Source of the DNA: Trichobilharzia regenti
Taxonomy: Eukaryota > Platyhelminthes > Trematoda > Strigeidida > Schistosomatidae
Assembly: GCA_944472135.2 (NCBI GenBank)
Contig: OX235264.1
Span: forward strand, 124,091,809 to 124,155,808
Length of the DNA: 64,000 bases
Reading direction: 5' to 3'
Shown: positions 34,494-44,635 of the stretch, in pieces
Layout: every line of letters begins with the position of its first letter
How positions within the stretch are numbered: position 1 is the first letter of the stretch
Position numbers and translations under genes: made by a program
The notes under the pieces: model-generated
Told to the model about the DNA's origin: nothing
Database searches by the model: none
What the model saw: only the letters and a program-made list of their open reading frames with translations

Positions 34494-35265
34494 CGCTTGA
34501 TGGTTTCCTCAAGGTGTGGCCATTCCATCTCCATTTCTTCCTGCCTATCTGTTCCACAATCGGTTCCTGGTTGATTCGCTCTCAGAGATCTTTGTTGCTG
34601 ATCTTTTCTGGCTGGCCATCTTATCATGAGTGTTGTGCGAAGACAACTGTTGATGAAGGTCTGAAGTTTGTTTGAGATGTCCCTTATGACTCGCCAAGTC
34701 TCTAATCCGTATAGAAGCACTGATTGTACATTGGAGTTGAAAATTCGGATCTTATTTTTGATTCTGAGTGCTGTTGACCTCCACACAGACTTCAGAGTAA
34801 TGAAAGCCTGTCTTGCTTTTTCAATTCTGGCTTTGATATCTTCGTCAGTTCCGTCTGTAGTTGAAACGATGCTTCCCAGGTAGGTGAAGGAGGTTGTGGT
34901 TTTCAGGTTCCTTCCATTTATGCTGGCTGTTTGTTGTCTGTTGTTGTTGCTCTTGGCGTTGGCCAAGAATCTTCATCACCTCTGTTTTATCTATGTTCAC
35001 TTGAAGTCCTATCTTTGATGCTTCTTCTGCCAACTTGTTGCTTTTCACTTGCATATCTTCCAGTTTGTGGGAAATCAGACATATATCATCGGCGAAGTCC
35101 ACATCTTCCAATTTGTTTTTCTGTGAATCCATTTTATGCCTGTTTCCTCATTGCCCGCTGTCTGTCGCATTATCGAATCTACTGTTATCAGGAAAAGCAT
35201 TGGCGATAGTATAAAGCCTTGTCTCACTCCCGTCCTTACTTTGAAGGCTTCCGTAATTTTCCCGT
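34494..35265 (-). pseudogene. SR2 reverse transcriptase, second part
   Basis: From 35265 the minus strand reads GKITEAFKVRTGVRQGF and SPMLFLITVDSIMRQT (RT motif B region). A frameshift follows, then LEDVDFADDICLIS (motif C, FADD), KLEDMQVKSNKLAEEA, VNIDKTEVMKI, the Gln-rich linker, TYLGSIVSTTDGTDED, STALRIKNKIRIF and SVLLYGLETW, ending near EEMEMEWPHLEE. The FADD catalytic pair is present, but the frame is broken. The stop of homology at GAGGAAACCATCAAG marks a deletion of the C-terminal end. Confidence 0.85.
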
Positions 35266-35266
35266 T

Positions 35267-35300
<34 letters not shown>

Positions 35301-38300
35301 AGCTTTATTCCAAATCAGTACTTGTGATACAGAATGGAATTCTCAGCATTTTACTACAATATTGCATCCAGTTTTTACATTAACAATAAATAAAGTTCTA
35401 CATAGATTAAAGATTATCTCAACAACATATTAGTATGTCGGTAGCAAAGCCAAAATTAAAATGTTTGAAGGTGTTACAAAAGTAGATACTACTAGCATAT
35501 TTACTGGCGTAAGCGATAGCAAAATGGTCGAGATATACAGAGTGTAAAAGAACAACAAGAATGTTTTAAGTAGAGTTTGCAAGGAAGAGAAAAACAAAAC
35601 AGCACTTAACAAAAATAAAGACAAAAAAGGTAGAGAGAATGGAAAAGAGTGAAAACGTTGTACCCATAAATGATGTGAGTTGGAAAGACGAGATTCATTG
35701 GTTCTAGTGACTATTTAATAAGTTAAAGGTTTCATGCCTGATGCATTCTTTATCACACAGAACACGGGCTAGGTAGGGTATGGATGAGTTTTTGTACTTA
35801 CTAGTGCGGGCATATAGTTTCCTATATAGACTTCTTGTTTTCCCTGAAGAGATACATGGGGAGAGTTGTGAGTGTAGAGGGTGTTGTGAGTCAGATAAAA
35901 TGGACTTCGCCCATTTTTCACATGAGTCCATGTGCCTGTCCACCAGAATGTTAACAAGCTGGCTAAGTGGTAAACTGCTTACCCTGCTGACAACCTTTAA
36001 CATCCTACGTAATAAGGTATAGTCTTTCTTCAATAGCCCAGGAAAGACTAAGGGGGAGCAATAGAGAATTATAGGCAGAATACGGGAGTTAACAAATTGT
36101 AGGAGTAAGGGTTGGGTTACACCAGAATGTCTTAACTTCTTGATGTAGAAGGTAAGACGGTATATTTTCTTGGAAATCGTCAAGATATGAGACGACCAGG
36201 AAAGATCAGAAGATAGAGTGACGCCTAGGTATTTAATTTCCGACTTAGTTTCTATTTCAGTGCCATCTATGTTGCACACCTCGTGAGCGCTAACCAGTTT
36301 GTTTAGGTCAGATTTATGCCTAAAGGTGAAATTAACTGTTTGGCATTTGGAGGGGTTTAAGGTTAGACCGTTTTCCTTGGACCATTGGCTAATTTCTGAT
36401 AAGAAGCCATTTAGTTTAGAGCAGTCATTTTGACATTTGACAGGTAAAGATACAGTTAGGTCATCAGCATATTTGACAAAGTTAATATCATTTGAAGACG
36501 GTAGGTCATGTAGGAAGAATGAAAAGAGAAGTGGGGAGAGTACAGCACCTTGGGGGACACCAGATTCAGTGAGCACAGCAGAGGAGGATTGACCTTTGTA
36601 TACGGTGTACTGCATTCTGTTTGAAAAGTAGGAATGCAACCACTTAGTGACCCAAGACTCGGTTTGTGTCGTGGAGAGCTTATTTAGCAAGAGACTTCTA
36701 GGTACAGAGTCGAAAGCAGAAGTAAAGTCAAGAAACGTGCAGCGGACATATTTGGCACCTTTGTCTAATGATGAGACAATACTGTTGTGTAAGACGGCTG
36801 CAGCGTCTAAAGTACTCCTACCCTGTCTGTAGGCAAATTGTTTGGGGTCTTCGAAGCTTTTAAGGGAGGGTTCGAGTTTAAGAAGTATTAGTTTTTCCAT
36901 GAGCTTTAGAAACGGGGAAGTGATGGCAATGGGTCTGAACTTTACGTTCTTGCTATTTCCAGGTTTAGGGACAGGGACTATTTTAATGTCTTTCCATGGA
37001 ACAGGTACAACGTTTTCGGAGAAAGAAGCATTTAGGATATTAGTTAGAGGAGAACATAAAGCATCTGCACATTGTTTTAGGACATATGCAGGTATGCCAT
37101 CAGGGCCAAGACTATGTGAGGGCTTAAGAGTTTTAAGACATTTCAAAACATCGAGAGTATTGAAGTCCTGGAAGTTATCAGCTACAAGATTGGTAACATT
37201 AGAAGTGGTTATGGTAGAAGGAGAGCGTATAAAAGACAGATTAAGAGCATTAACATCACAAGAGGGAAAAACATTACATCGCTTACTATTGCCAGTAATT
37301 TCATTGAAAAGTTTCCACATGCTGTTTGGAGATTTGCATGATAAAAGTGTTTGGTTATAGATAGCATTAAGATTTTTGATTTCAGATTTGATTTGAGCAT
37401 TTATCTTTTTAAGTCCTAACTTGTCTTTGCATTTATATAACATTTCTTTTTGCCTGCGAAGTTGTTTGAGATGGGGAGACGAGAAGCGGTCGAGGCGTTT
37501 GAACAGTGTTTGTTTGGGACAGCATATGTCAAGGCAGAACTTGAGATAATCCATTATATTGGTGATTGAGTCATCTAATGTACTTTCATAGAATAGATCC
37601 CAGTTGGTATCTTTTAACATGCATCTTAGATTGAGTAAGTTGTCAGATGTGTAGCATCTTTCTTGTGCTTTCGTAGACAGGTGTGAGAAGATTTTAATAT
37701 GTGTTTTGCTGTATATTTTTGGCAAAACGCGGACAATGCAGTGATCGGAGTTATGTATCGGTGAACGTCTACGTGTTTCATATACTCCTTCATCATTGGT
37801 AAAAACCAAGTCAAGGGTTTTGTCAAGTCGAGTGGGAAATTTGACTATATTTGTGTGACCAAGAGCTTCAAGAAAGGAGCAATCTGATGTGTTGAAGTCT
37901 CCAGTAATAACGGATAGAGAGTTGTCGAAGTTGGCAGCAGCAAACATGGTGAATTCATCAGCAAAATTAGATAGATCAGATGGAGAGCAGCTAGGAGAAA
38001 TGTACATGTTTGTAATATAGAATTGTTGATATTTGGGGAGGTGTTTGGGGCGACATTTGACAGTAATACAGTCAATGAAGTCATTTGAGAAGGTGAAGCA
38101 GATGTTATTTGAGACAGACCATTTGGAGTGAATAAAAGTTGCAACGCCACCACCATTTTTCTTATTACAACATTGACGGTCTTGTCGAAATAAAATAAAG
38201 TCCTTTAGTGAGATAAGGTTGTCATCATACAGTTCATGCAACCACGTTTCTTGTAATGCGATTATGGCAGTGTTATGATACGTATCAGTTGACATCAGGG

Positions 38301-38596
38301 ATTGTAGATACATTATCTTATTTGGTAGAGAGCGACAGTTTGAGTTCATTATGACGGGGACCGTAGTTAAGTGTATTGGTGTACGTTTGAGAGCTCTCTG
38401 CCAACCACTACGATGTTTCCTTCTTGGTTTCTTTGGAATATGAAAGTCATTTGGTCGTAAATTATTAATAAAGTTACGAGAGTAAATGATTCTGTTAGAA
38501 TTCATATTTAAGTGATAAGTGTATGCTGGTAAACAGGAAACTGGATGCAAAATGTAGATATTTTGGTAGCAAGCCCAAAAATTCAACAGGCCGCCA
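35266..38596 (-). mobile_element. CR1-clade LINE inserted in SR2, 5' truncated, ORF2 intact
   Basis: This is the insertion inside SR2. Its 3' end on the minus strand is a TTTGGAATAAAGCTT stretch followed by an ATA microsatellite (35266-35298), the usual CR1 style of short tandem 3' repeats instead of poly-A. Its 5' side holds only about 90 bases before the endonuclease ATG, so the upstream frame typical of CR1 is absent and the element is 5' truncated. The SR2 frame breaks at HVIHK and resumes at GKITEAF; no clear target duplication is seen. Confidence 0.8.
35704..38505 (-). CDS. CR1 endonuclease/reverse transcriptase (ORF2), intact 933 codons
   Basis: Residue numbers from ATG 38503-38505. 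An APE-type endonuclease comes first: MNSNCRSLPNK (~50), IALQETWL with catalytic Glu (~80), GGGVATFI (~110), VITGDFNTSDC (~190), SDHCIV (~240). The RT follows: LGPDGIPAYVL (~475), FRPIAITS (~530), motif A FLDFTSAFDSVP (~600), motif B GVPQGAVLSPLLF (~655), motif C KYADDLTV (~690), then NPSKCQTVNF and KYLGVTLSSDLSW. It nicks the target and copies the LINE RNA there. The frame is open upstream to 38940 only because it reads in frame into the SR2 RT; that is not one protein. With no stops and all key residues, this is a recent insertion. The plus-strand frames at 36842-37360 and 35780-36022 are antisense shadows. Confidence 0.9.
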   Translation of the reverse strand: MNSNRIIYSRNFINNLRPNDFHIPKKPRRKHRSGWQRALKRTPIHLTTVPVIMNSNCRSLPNKIMYLQSLMSTDTYHNTAIIALQETWLHELYDDNLISLKDFILFRQDRQCCNKKNGGGVATFIHSKWSVSNNICFTFSNDFIDCITVKCRPKHLPKYQQFYITNMYISPSCSPSDLSNFADEFTMFAAANFDNSLSVITGDFNTSDCSFLEALGHTNIVKFPTRLDKTLDLVFTNDEGVYETRRRSPIHNSDHCIVRVLPKIYSKTHIKIFSHLSTKAQERCYTSDNLLNLRCMLKDTNWDLFYESTLDDSITNIMDYLKFCLDICCPKQTLFKRLDRFSSPHLKQLRRQKEMLYKCKDKLGLKKINAQIKSEIKNLNAIYNQTLLSCKSPNSMWKLFNEITGNSKRCNVFPSCDVNALNLSFIRSPSTITTSNVTNLVADNFQDFNTLDVLKCLKTLKPSHSLGPDGIPAYVLKQCADALCSPLTNILNASFSENVVPVPWKDIKIVPVPKPGNSKNVKFRPIAITSPFLKLMEKLILLKLEPSLKSFEDPKQFAYRQGRSTLDAAAVLHNSIVSSLDKGAKYVRCTFLDFTSAFDSVPRSLLLNKLSTTQTESWVTKWLHSYFSNRMQYTVYKGQSSSAVLTESGVPQGAVLSPLLFSFFLHDLPSSNDINFVKYADDLTVSLPVKCQNDCSKLNGFLSEISQWSKENGLTLNPSKCQTVNFTFRHKSDLNKLVSAHEVCNIDGTEIETKSEIKYLGVTLSSDLSWSSHILTISKKIYRLTFYIKKLRHSGVTQPLLLQFVNSRILPIILYCSPLVFPGLLKKDYTLLRRMLKVVSRVSSLPLSQLVNILVDRHMDSCEKWAKSILSDSQHPLHSQLSPCISSGKTRSLYRKLYARTSKYKNSSIPYLARVLCDKECIRHETFNLLNSH

Positions 38597-40339
38597 AGGT
38601 CAAGGTCTTTGTGGATTACATGGCATGCAGCATTGTCGTACAACTGTTGGATGAGATGTGTAATTGTCGATGGCACTCCGTAGTAGCGACGTAGTTGCCA
38701 AATGACCTCTCGGTCGACGCTGTCGAAGGCCTTTCCAAAGTCGATGAAGTTGAGATAGAGAGGTGACTGCCATTCCAAGCTTTGTTCAATGATGATCCAT
38801 AGTGTGACGATTTGATCAATACATGATTTGTTTCTCCTGAATCCAGCCTGTTCCGGTCGAAGTTTTTCATCCACGTCAGCTTGTTTGATTCTCTCCAGGA
38901 TGATGCGGCTTAGTAATTTGCTTGGAATGGACAGGAGCATAATTCCGCGCCAGTTTTTACATTGACTTAAGTCTCTTTTCTTTGGTAGTTTGAATAATTA
39001 TCCTTTCTTGCCGTCCTCAGGTACTTTGCCCTCCTTCCACACCTTCTCCAGTAGTGGTGTCATCAAGTCCGCTGTTGTCTCTGGGTCCATTTTCAATGCT
39101 TCTGCTGGGATTCCATCTGGTCCTGCTTCTTTTCCGGTTTTTAGCATCTTGATTGCATTCAGGACCTCTGATTTAGTCGGAGGGTCGATGTTCACTGGTA
39201 GTTCTGCTTCCGTTGTTGGTATTGTTGGGTTTGTTGTAGGTGGCAGTCGATTTAGAAGTCTTTTAAAGTGTTCAGCCCAGCAGTTACTTTGTTTCACCTC
39301 TTTGGTGGATGACTTTCCATTGTCATCCTTTAGTGGCTTAATCTGTGCCAAACTTTTGTCCGATAGGTCCCTAGTTGTTTGGTAGAGTGTGGCGAGGTCT
39401 CCTTTGCCTGCAGCTTGTCCTGCTTCACTTTCCATGGCTTCATAATGTTTTGTTTTGTCTTCCCTGGCATTCTTCTTCACTCTTTTGTTCAGCGTATTGT
39501 AGCTTGAATTCAACTCCTGTTTTTGTTGCTCGTCGGTGCACTGGATAATCTTTTGTTTCACTGTCTTACTCTCTTCGATTAGTTTTCAAGTGTCCGTAGT
39601 GAGCCACTGTTTGTCCTGCCTCTTCTTTCTCCCTAGAACTTCCATGCAGGTTTGGCTCCACACCGTTTTCAAGCGGTGCCAGTGCTTTTCAACGCCGACC
39701 TTTTCGCTGGTGTTGATTTGTGTGTCGGCTTTGTCCTTTACGCTTGCAATGAAGATGTCCTTTGTAGCCTGGTCCTTCAGCTTTTGAGTGTTCAACTTGG
39801 CTTGTGGTCTGTCTGCAGCTCCTCCTTCTCAGAAAGCTTTTAGTTTGATTTGGATTGTCCCTTGTGCGAGATGGTGGTCTGAGCCAACGTCTGCTCCTCT
39901 TCTTCCTTCTGTGTCCAGTAGGCTGCGCCTCCACTTCCTTGAGCACCATTGAGATGAAGTCGATTTGGTTTTTGGTTTTCCCATCTGTTGACACCCATGT
40001 AGCCTTGTGAATGTATTTGTGATTGTATACACTGCCACCGATCACTAGTTCGTTGAAGGTGCAGAAGTCAGCGAAGAGTTCTCCATTTTCATTCATTTCT
40101 CCAAGAGCTACTCTACCCATGATGAGTTCTCTTCCTGTGTTGTCTGGTCCCAGTTTGGCGTTCATGTCTCCCATTAGTATTTTCATGTCGCCAGCTGGAG
40201 TATTGTCCATTGTTGCCTGTAGTTGTCTGTGGAATTCTTCTTTCTTTTCGGGGTCTGCGTTGCTAGTGGGTGCATAACATTGTATAATTGACACTTTTCT
40301 GTAGCAATTTTGTTTACAGGGTGGTGTTGCTAGCCTCAC
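38597..40339 (-). pseudogene. SR2 endonuclease and first part of RT, broken
   Basis: On the minus strand from 40339: a short leader-coded stretch, then SIIQCYAPTSNADPEKKEEF, KILMGDMNAKLGPDNTGR (endonuclease Asp/Asn), GSVYNHKYIHKATW, then after frame changes SDHHLAQ, KQWLTTDT and QKIIQCTDEQQKQEL, EAGPDGIPAEAL, KVWKEGKVPED, LLSIPSKLLSRIILERI, RPEQAGFRRNKSCIDQI and NFIDFGKAFDSVDREV (RT motif A), ending CHVIHK at the CR1 junction. The first ~120 endonuclease residues, including the catalytic Glu region, are deleted. At least three frameshifts or stops are present. Confidence 0.85.
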
Positions 40340-40565
40340 GCTTGGGAAAGGAATGGTTACATTAAGATAAAGTTTAGAGAGAAGCGACCTATTGGGTTGC
40401 TCCCCTTAAAATCAGATAACAAGGGATAAAACAATCAGAACAACACCAACAAAAGGAAAACAATTCACAGAAAAAAGGGCAAAAAGTGACAACAACGATA
40501 CAATACAACAACATGGAATATACTTCAGCACAGTTAACTAAACTGATACCAAAATCACAGGCTCA
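40340..40565 (-). mobile_element. SR2 leader (5' untranslated) region
   Basis: Closely matches 61340-61590 (minus) and 48825-49060 (plus): GTGAACTGTTTTCC-like and GGGGAGCAACC stretches, then a CTAGCAAC...CCTGTAAAC block just before the coding start. Three copies share this ~230-base leader, so it is part of the element. Confidence 0.7.
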
Positions 40566-41133
40566 CTAACTTGGGCCAACTTGAACATATAAATACAATA
40601 ATATATACAATTTTACGTATGGGTTGTTGTTAAAAGATACAAATGTCCAAAAGCTCTGTTATAGGTATTAGTAGTCAATAATAGTAAATCCAGGGTTTAA
40701 GCGTTCGAAAATTAACGGAATTCAATAATTTCCAGAACTTCGTGATGAGCAATAGCAAAGAAGTGAAAGATTTATAGATTACTCCGAAAAGTAACTCACT
40801 GAATCGAAAGGCGCGCGCAATACAGAAGGGCGTCTGAAAGCCCGCTTGAATCACTAGGCTGAAATCAATGTGGTGATCTATGGCGGACACTCAGTACATG
40901 AAATGAAATCTGAGGAGATTTATTCAACTCTAACGTGACGTAAACACCCTCATGTGACTAAGAGAAATAGCGCGTTTGTTCTTGAAAAAAGAAGCCTGCA
41001 TCCAAATATATGCATATATACATTGATTTGCACTGGTCGTGGAAATATTCCTCAAACATCTATCCAATTCCTACCGGTATTTTCATTTTAACAAGATGTC
41101 AATTAAAGTATTTTTTCTTGATTTTGATTTTTG
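40566..41133. other. no gene recognised
   Basis: AT-rich; nothing identified apart from short frames. Confidence 0.4.
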
Positions 41134-41309
41134 ATTACAGCTTGATTCCACACCGTATTTTTGGTACAAGTATGCAATTTTCAGCGTGGATATCGGTAGC
41201 CCAAAATTCGCAGACCGACCATAGATATCAGGTGTGCGTCGGCGAGGGCTCGAACCCGGGACCATGTGCATGGTCGGCTAGAGTCCTAACCACTGTGTCA
41301 CCACTCTTT
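41134..41309 (-). mobile_element. tRNA-headed SINE, type I body, complete-looking
   Basis: On the minus strand there is a tRNA-like head (41309-41234; A box ACACAGTGGTTAGG, B box GGTTCGAGCC, end CGACGCA). It is followed directly by the type I body: ACCTGATATCTATGGTCGG, TTTGGGCTACCGATATCC and CGCTGAAAATTGC, to about 41134. The same body follows a head at 55818-55980 and, interrupted, at 19612-19715. Confidence 0.7.
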
Positions 41310-42242
41310 GAAATCCTTATTCACGCCACTTGAATTTGAAATGCGCAATTCTCTAGATTTCCTCCGCCGTTGGTGATCAGTGATCAGTTTTCTCTATATT
41401 CATCTGATTTCTGGTTTTAGCCACCTCTTCTTTCAACTTATTTGCTATTATTTTGTAAATCTTTAAAGCTGCGTCACAAGAGAGATATATTGATTTTTTT
41501 ATTTTTTTGATTTGGAATGGTACTCATCTGGCGTAGAATGCCTGTAAACACGAATTTTCATGAAACTACGCGTATTGCTAACATCAAAAGAAGGACGGAC
41601 TATTTACAACACTGAGGAAAATATCACGAAATATTTCGTGTTACATTCTCTTAACAACCACTTTGATTTAAAATATGAAATTTAATTAGAATGAACTTAC
41701 CGCACTTCTATGATGCTACATATTTCTCAAATTTCATAGCAGACAACTCACATTCTTGCTGTATTTGACAGACAGTGAAAGAATGTTCATTATATTAGCA
41801 AAATGTACCTTGCTTATTCTGCTTTAATTTGCTCGAGAGTGTTTCTATTTTTTTGGTTTGTAAATTTCATCGATTAATAGAGAGAGAGAGAGAGAGTTAC
41901 GTATAATCTCTCCAAGTTCTTATCTTTGTGCTCTCTCTTCCCCGGGGGTACACAGTTCTCCTTGAAATTTATCCTCTTCGCTTCCTTTTCCTCATTGCTC
42001 ATTTCAGTGTCCATGGGATGCGTTCTTTATCTTTTACTTCTTGAAATTGTCATACATCACAGTTTGGATGAGTCTGGATACACTGCAGTGCACATTTGAA
42101 TGTTAAACACGCTTTGTTTTATTTTGTACTTGTACGAAAGGACTCCAACGCCACTTTGTGATTTTTCGTTGTGGTCATTATGGCCAAATAAATCCTTTCA
42201 GTTTTTATTAAAGCAATATCCGTTAGACAGGGTCTAGACTCT
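41310..42242. other. no gene recognised; AG microsatellite at 41879-41897
   Basis: Contains an AGAG run. A weak resemblance between 41740-42060 and 51500-51910 (ACAACTCACATTCTTG, GAAATTTATC, CATTGCTCATTTCAGTG and similar) points to an old shared repeat. Confidence 0.45.
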
Positions 42243-43742
42243 TCCGTTGGATAATCCTAACTCAAATATACACCCAAAGTGAGCCCTTTTCATTAATAAC
42301 CAAGTCTTTATTCATTTGCATTTTGTTACCAATACTTAGCCGTTAGGTAGAGTACTGAATTATAGGATAAATATGTAAACTGTGTTAAACGAGGACTGTT
42401 AAATTGTAGCTTATCATCAGCACATTCACCAACACATGACAACACTCTCCTCAGTACGTGTTATTCGAATTTCGAATTATCTCATGGACTTCACTCTCAC
42501 TATTTAATCATCCAGCTAGTATTGCAATGCGCTGAATTGTTTTCGAATGACAGTCGATATTCGCACAACATATCTGATAAATGTGAAATGGTGTTTTCTC
42601 CATCCACCACGTCATATTTCACTCAAAAGCTGAATCTGATTGTTACTATTTGTAGTTTCGATGGTGGATGCAATTCCAAAACCCGAAAATTTCACTGACT
42701 GTCGACTTCATATAGGAAGTGAGTGAATGGATGAACAATTAGGCGATTGTTTCCCAGAGTTCGAAGGGCTGGCTATTGACTCAGTAATTGCCGAAACTGT
42801 GATAAACGTGTGGTCGTGTCATCAAGAAAATCTGATCCAGTATTCCTTCTTCAGTTGACAACCACTAAATCGTCGTGAAATGGACCCGGACTCTGTGTGG
42901 TGTCCTACACTAGCCACTTGACAATCAAAGTCATGTATAATCGAAGATGAAATTTGTCATAGTTTGGTTGACGTAGACCTTGTGTATGCTGAATGTGGTG
43001 TGGTTCAGCTTCAGCTGCGTTATTCTCCGTGACAGATGCCTGCCTTCTTAGATCGCCTGGCTGCCAGAATTTCCATCCAACGAACTGTTTATGCTTCTCT
43101 GCATTTCTTACTCGTTTATTCATGAAATTGTATCAGAGGTTCACTACGTGAACTTGCGCACATCTTTGACTGACTTCCAACAAATCACTCGCCAATTCTT
43201 GAAAGAAACCAAGAAAATGTCTACGTAATTGGTTCTCTCTTCATATGCAACAAGACTACGACAAATGATACACATTGGATTATTACTTCACTTGCGATTT
43301 CCATATGAGGATGGAATAGTTTGGAACTAAATACGCTGAGAATTTCTGTACTGTGTTTACATACTCTTTTAAACAAAGCCTTGGTGTTGATGAAGAAAAG
43401 GCTTGAAGTCAAGCTATCATGATCAAAAGTCAAGGTCTGTCAAAGTTGACCATCGACAACCAATCAGATTGCGGTAGAACAATGAAAGGTCATTCTAAAT
43501 CAAATCATGCTCAGCTTATTTGAATTTTGCGAGGGTGAACAGGATATTCGACTTATTCTCTACGCACTCTTTCTGTAAATCTATACTCCTAATTAGGGTT
43601 ATGTTTTTTTAAGTTTACGTAAAGGCCTACGATTGAGTTCAGGATTAGCCTTTAATTCAGAATTAGGAGTAAAGATTTGGTTACAGTTCACAGAAGGTTA
43701 AAGAACAGTGTCAGAATTATCAATATATCTCAAAGTACCATG
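42243..43742 (-). repeat. inverted repeat 2, right arm (~1.5 kb)
   Basis: Partner of 31099-32590. The outer end is followed with no gap by R2 copy c (CGTATTCGACTTC at 43743), so the arm border and the R2 border coincide. Confidence 0.85.
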
Positions 43743-44209
43743 ATCGTATTCGACTTCTTAAACAAGCATACAATTAACAGATATCAGGAGAATCTTTCCC
43801 AATCAACCTGTGGAAACTGATGTTAACGAATCGCACCTCAGATACGCCTGCTCGAATATCGACACACAGTGTGAACCACACATGCACACTACAGAGATCA
43901 ACATGGCCAAGTATCGACTGAGTAATACTCATATCATCTTCACTTCAATGTTAGCGTGTTTTCGCCTCAAGCCAAAGCTTTTTTCACATGGTGTCATTCG
44001 AATTCACGATGAAAATATTTGACCAGTAGAAATACGCCATCCGTTCTGATTTCCAAGTGGTGAGAATATAGGTGACTCGATTGGTGGACAGCTGTGCAGA
44101 TTGATTTCACCAGTCATAAGTCTCCACTTCTCTCAACACACACACACACATGTCAGATGTGTCTCTGTGTCAGCATGAAAGTGTGGTGTGTTGGTGCTTA
44201 TGAAAGTAG

Positions 44210-44217
44210 TATAAATA
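44210..44217 (+). promoter_or_regulatory. TATA box of the small R2 gene
   Basis: TATAAATA lies 52 bases before the ATG at 44269, which allows a start of transcription near 44240 and a short 5' leader. The same place reads GTATTAAATC in copy a and GTGTGAGTGG in copy b, so only copy c keeps the box. Confidence 0.5.
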
Positions 44218-44268
44218 CGCTGGAGTGAAGGCCATCGTGTGTGATAATCCGTAAAGAGAGAATTGAGA

Positions 44269-44528
44269 ATGCAGACGAAGTGTCGAGGAACTAGATTGGT
44301 CATCGTTGCCGTCATCTTCCTCACCCAAATGATCACAGTGTTTTCTACTGTGATACGCGATTATCTGCCATTTCACAAAAAACGTAAGTCATTTGAGCTC
44401 AACTAACTAACTAACTAACTTAGCGACTATCCGACCATTTCTGATATGAATTTGTTGTGTATGAAGTGCTTTCAATGTCTTTTATTTCTTCTTTCATTTT
44501 ACCAATAGGTCCACTGGGATATCAGTAA
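44269..44528 (+). CDS. small two-exon gene, R2 copy c: predicted 44-residue secreted or membrane peptide
   Basis: Exon 1 (44269-44383) gives 38 codons plus one base: n-region MQTKCRGTR, hydrophobic core LVIVAVIFLTQMITVF, then STVIRDYLPFHKK, like a signal peptide or single anchor. Donor GTAAGT at 44384, 125-bp intron, pyrimidine-rich acceptor ending ACCAATAG at 44508. Exon 2 completes an Arg codon and adds PLGYQ before TAA 44526-44528. Copy b has the same structure and stop. TATA lies upstream, AATAAA downstream. GTAAAC at 44525 could instead be a donor, making exon 2 a 16-base micro-exon with more exons beyond, as in schistosome micro-exon genes. Function unknown. The minus-strand frames at 44133-44376 are antisense. 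Confidence 0.5.
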
Positions 44529-44629
44529 ACAGGGATATAATCAGTGAAGCCGAAAATCACATCACCTGTATCAGTAAACATTGATTGTGATTATCTTTTC
44601 GTAAAGCATGATATTATAATATTGATAAT

Positions 44630-44635
44630 AATAAA
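44630..44635 (+). terminator. AATAAA polyadenylation signal of the small R2 gene
   Basis: AATAAA is followed by CATGTTCTCGTATTCACC, conserved at 4186 in copy a and 18879-18874 in copy b. It lies about 100 bases after the TAA in copy c. Confidence 0.5.

Larger units (their letters stand above)
34494..40565 (-). mobile_element. SR2-like RTE LINE split by a CR1 element
   Basis: On the minus strand, SR2 runs from its leader (40565-40340) through the endonuclease (about 40339-39700) and the first part of the RT (39561-38597). It is interrupted by CR1 at 38596-35266 and resumes in the RT at 35265, reading to 34494. The joined order agrees with other SR2 copies. The element is dead: about 370 bases between the leader and SIIQCYAPT are missing, there are several frameshifts, and its last ~60 codons are missing at 34494. 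Confidence 0.8.

Noticed and set aside
36842..37360. 172-codon plus-strand frame
   Set aside because: Antisense to the CR1 reverse transcriptase, with no motif of its own.
35704..38940. A single 1078-codon protein
   Set aside because: The first ~115 codons are SR2 reverse transcriptase and the next ~30 are CR1 leader. The gene starts at 38505; the upstream part is in frame by accident of insertion.
42905..43123. 72-codon frame in the right arm of inverted repeat 2
   Set aside because: The matching sequence in the left arm (from 31721) is disrupted, and no splice or promoter signals were found.
44133..44376. Minus-strand frames over the small R2 gene
   Set aside because: The plus strand has promoter, splice and poly-A signals in order; the minus strand has none.
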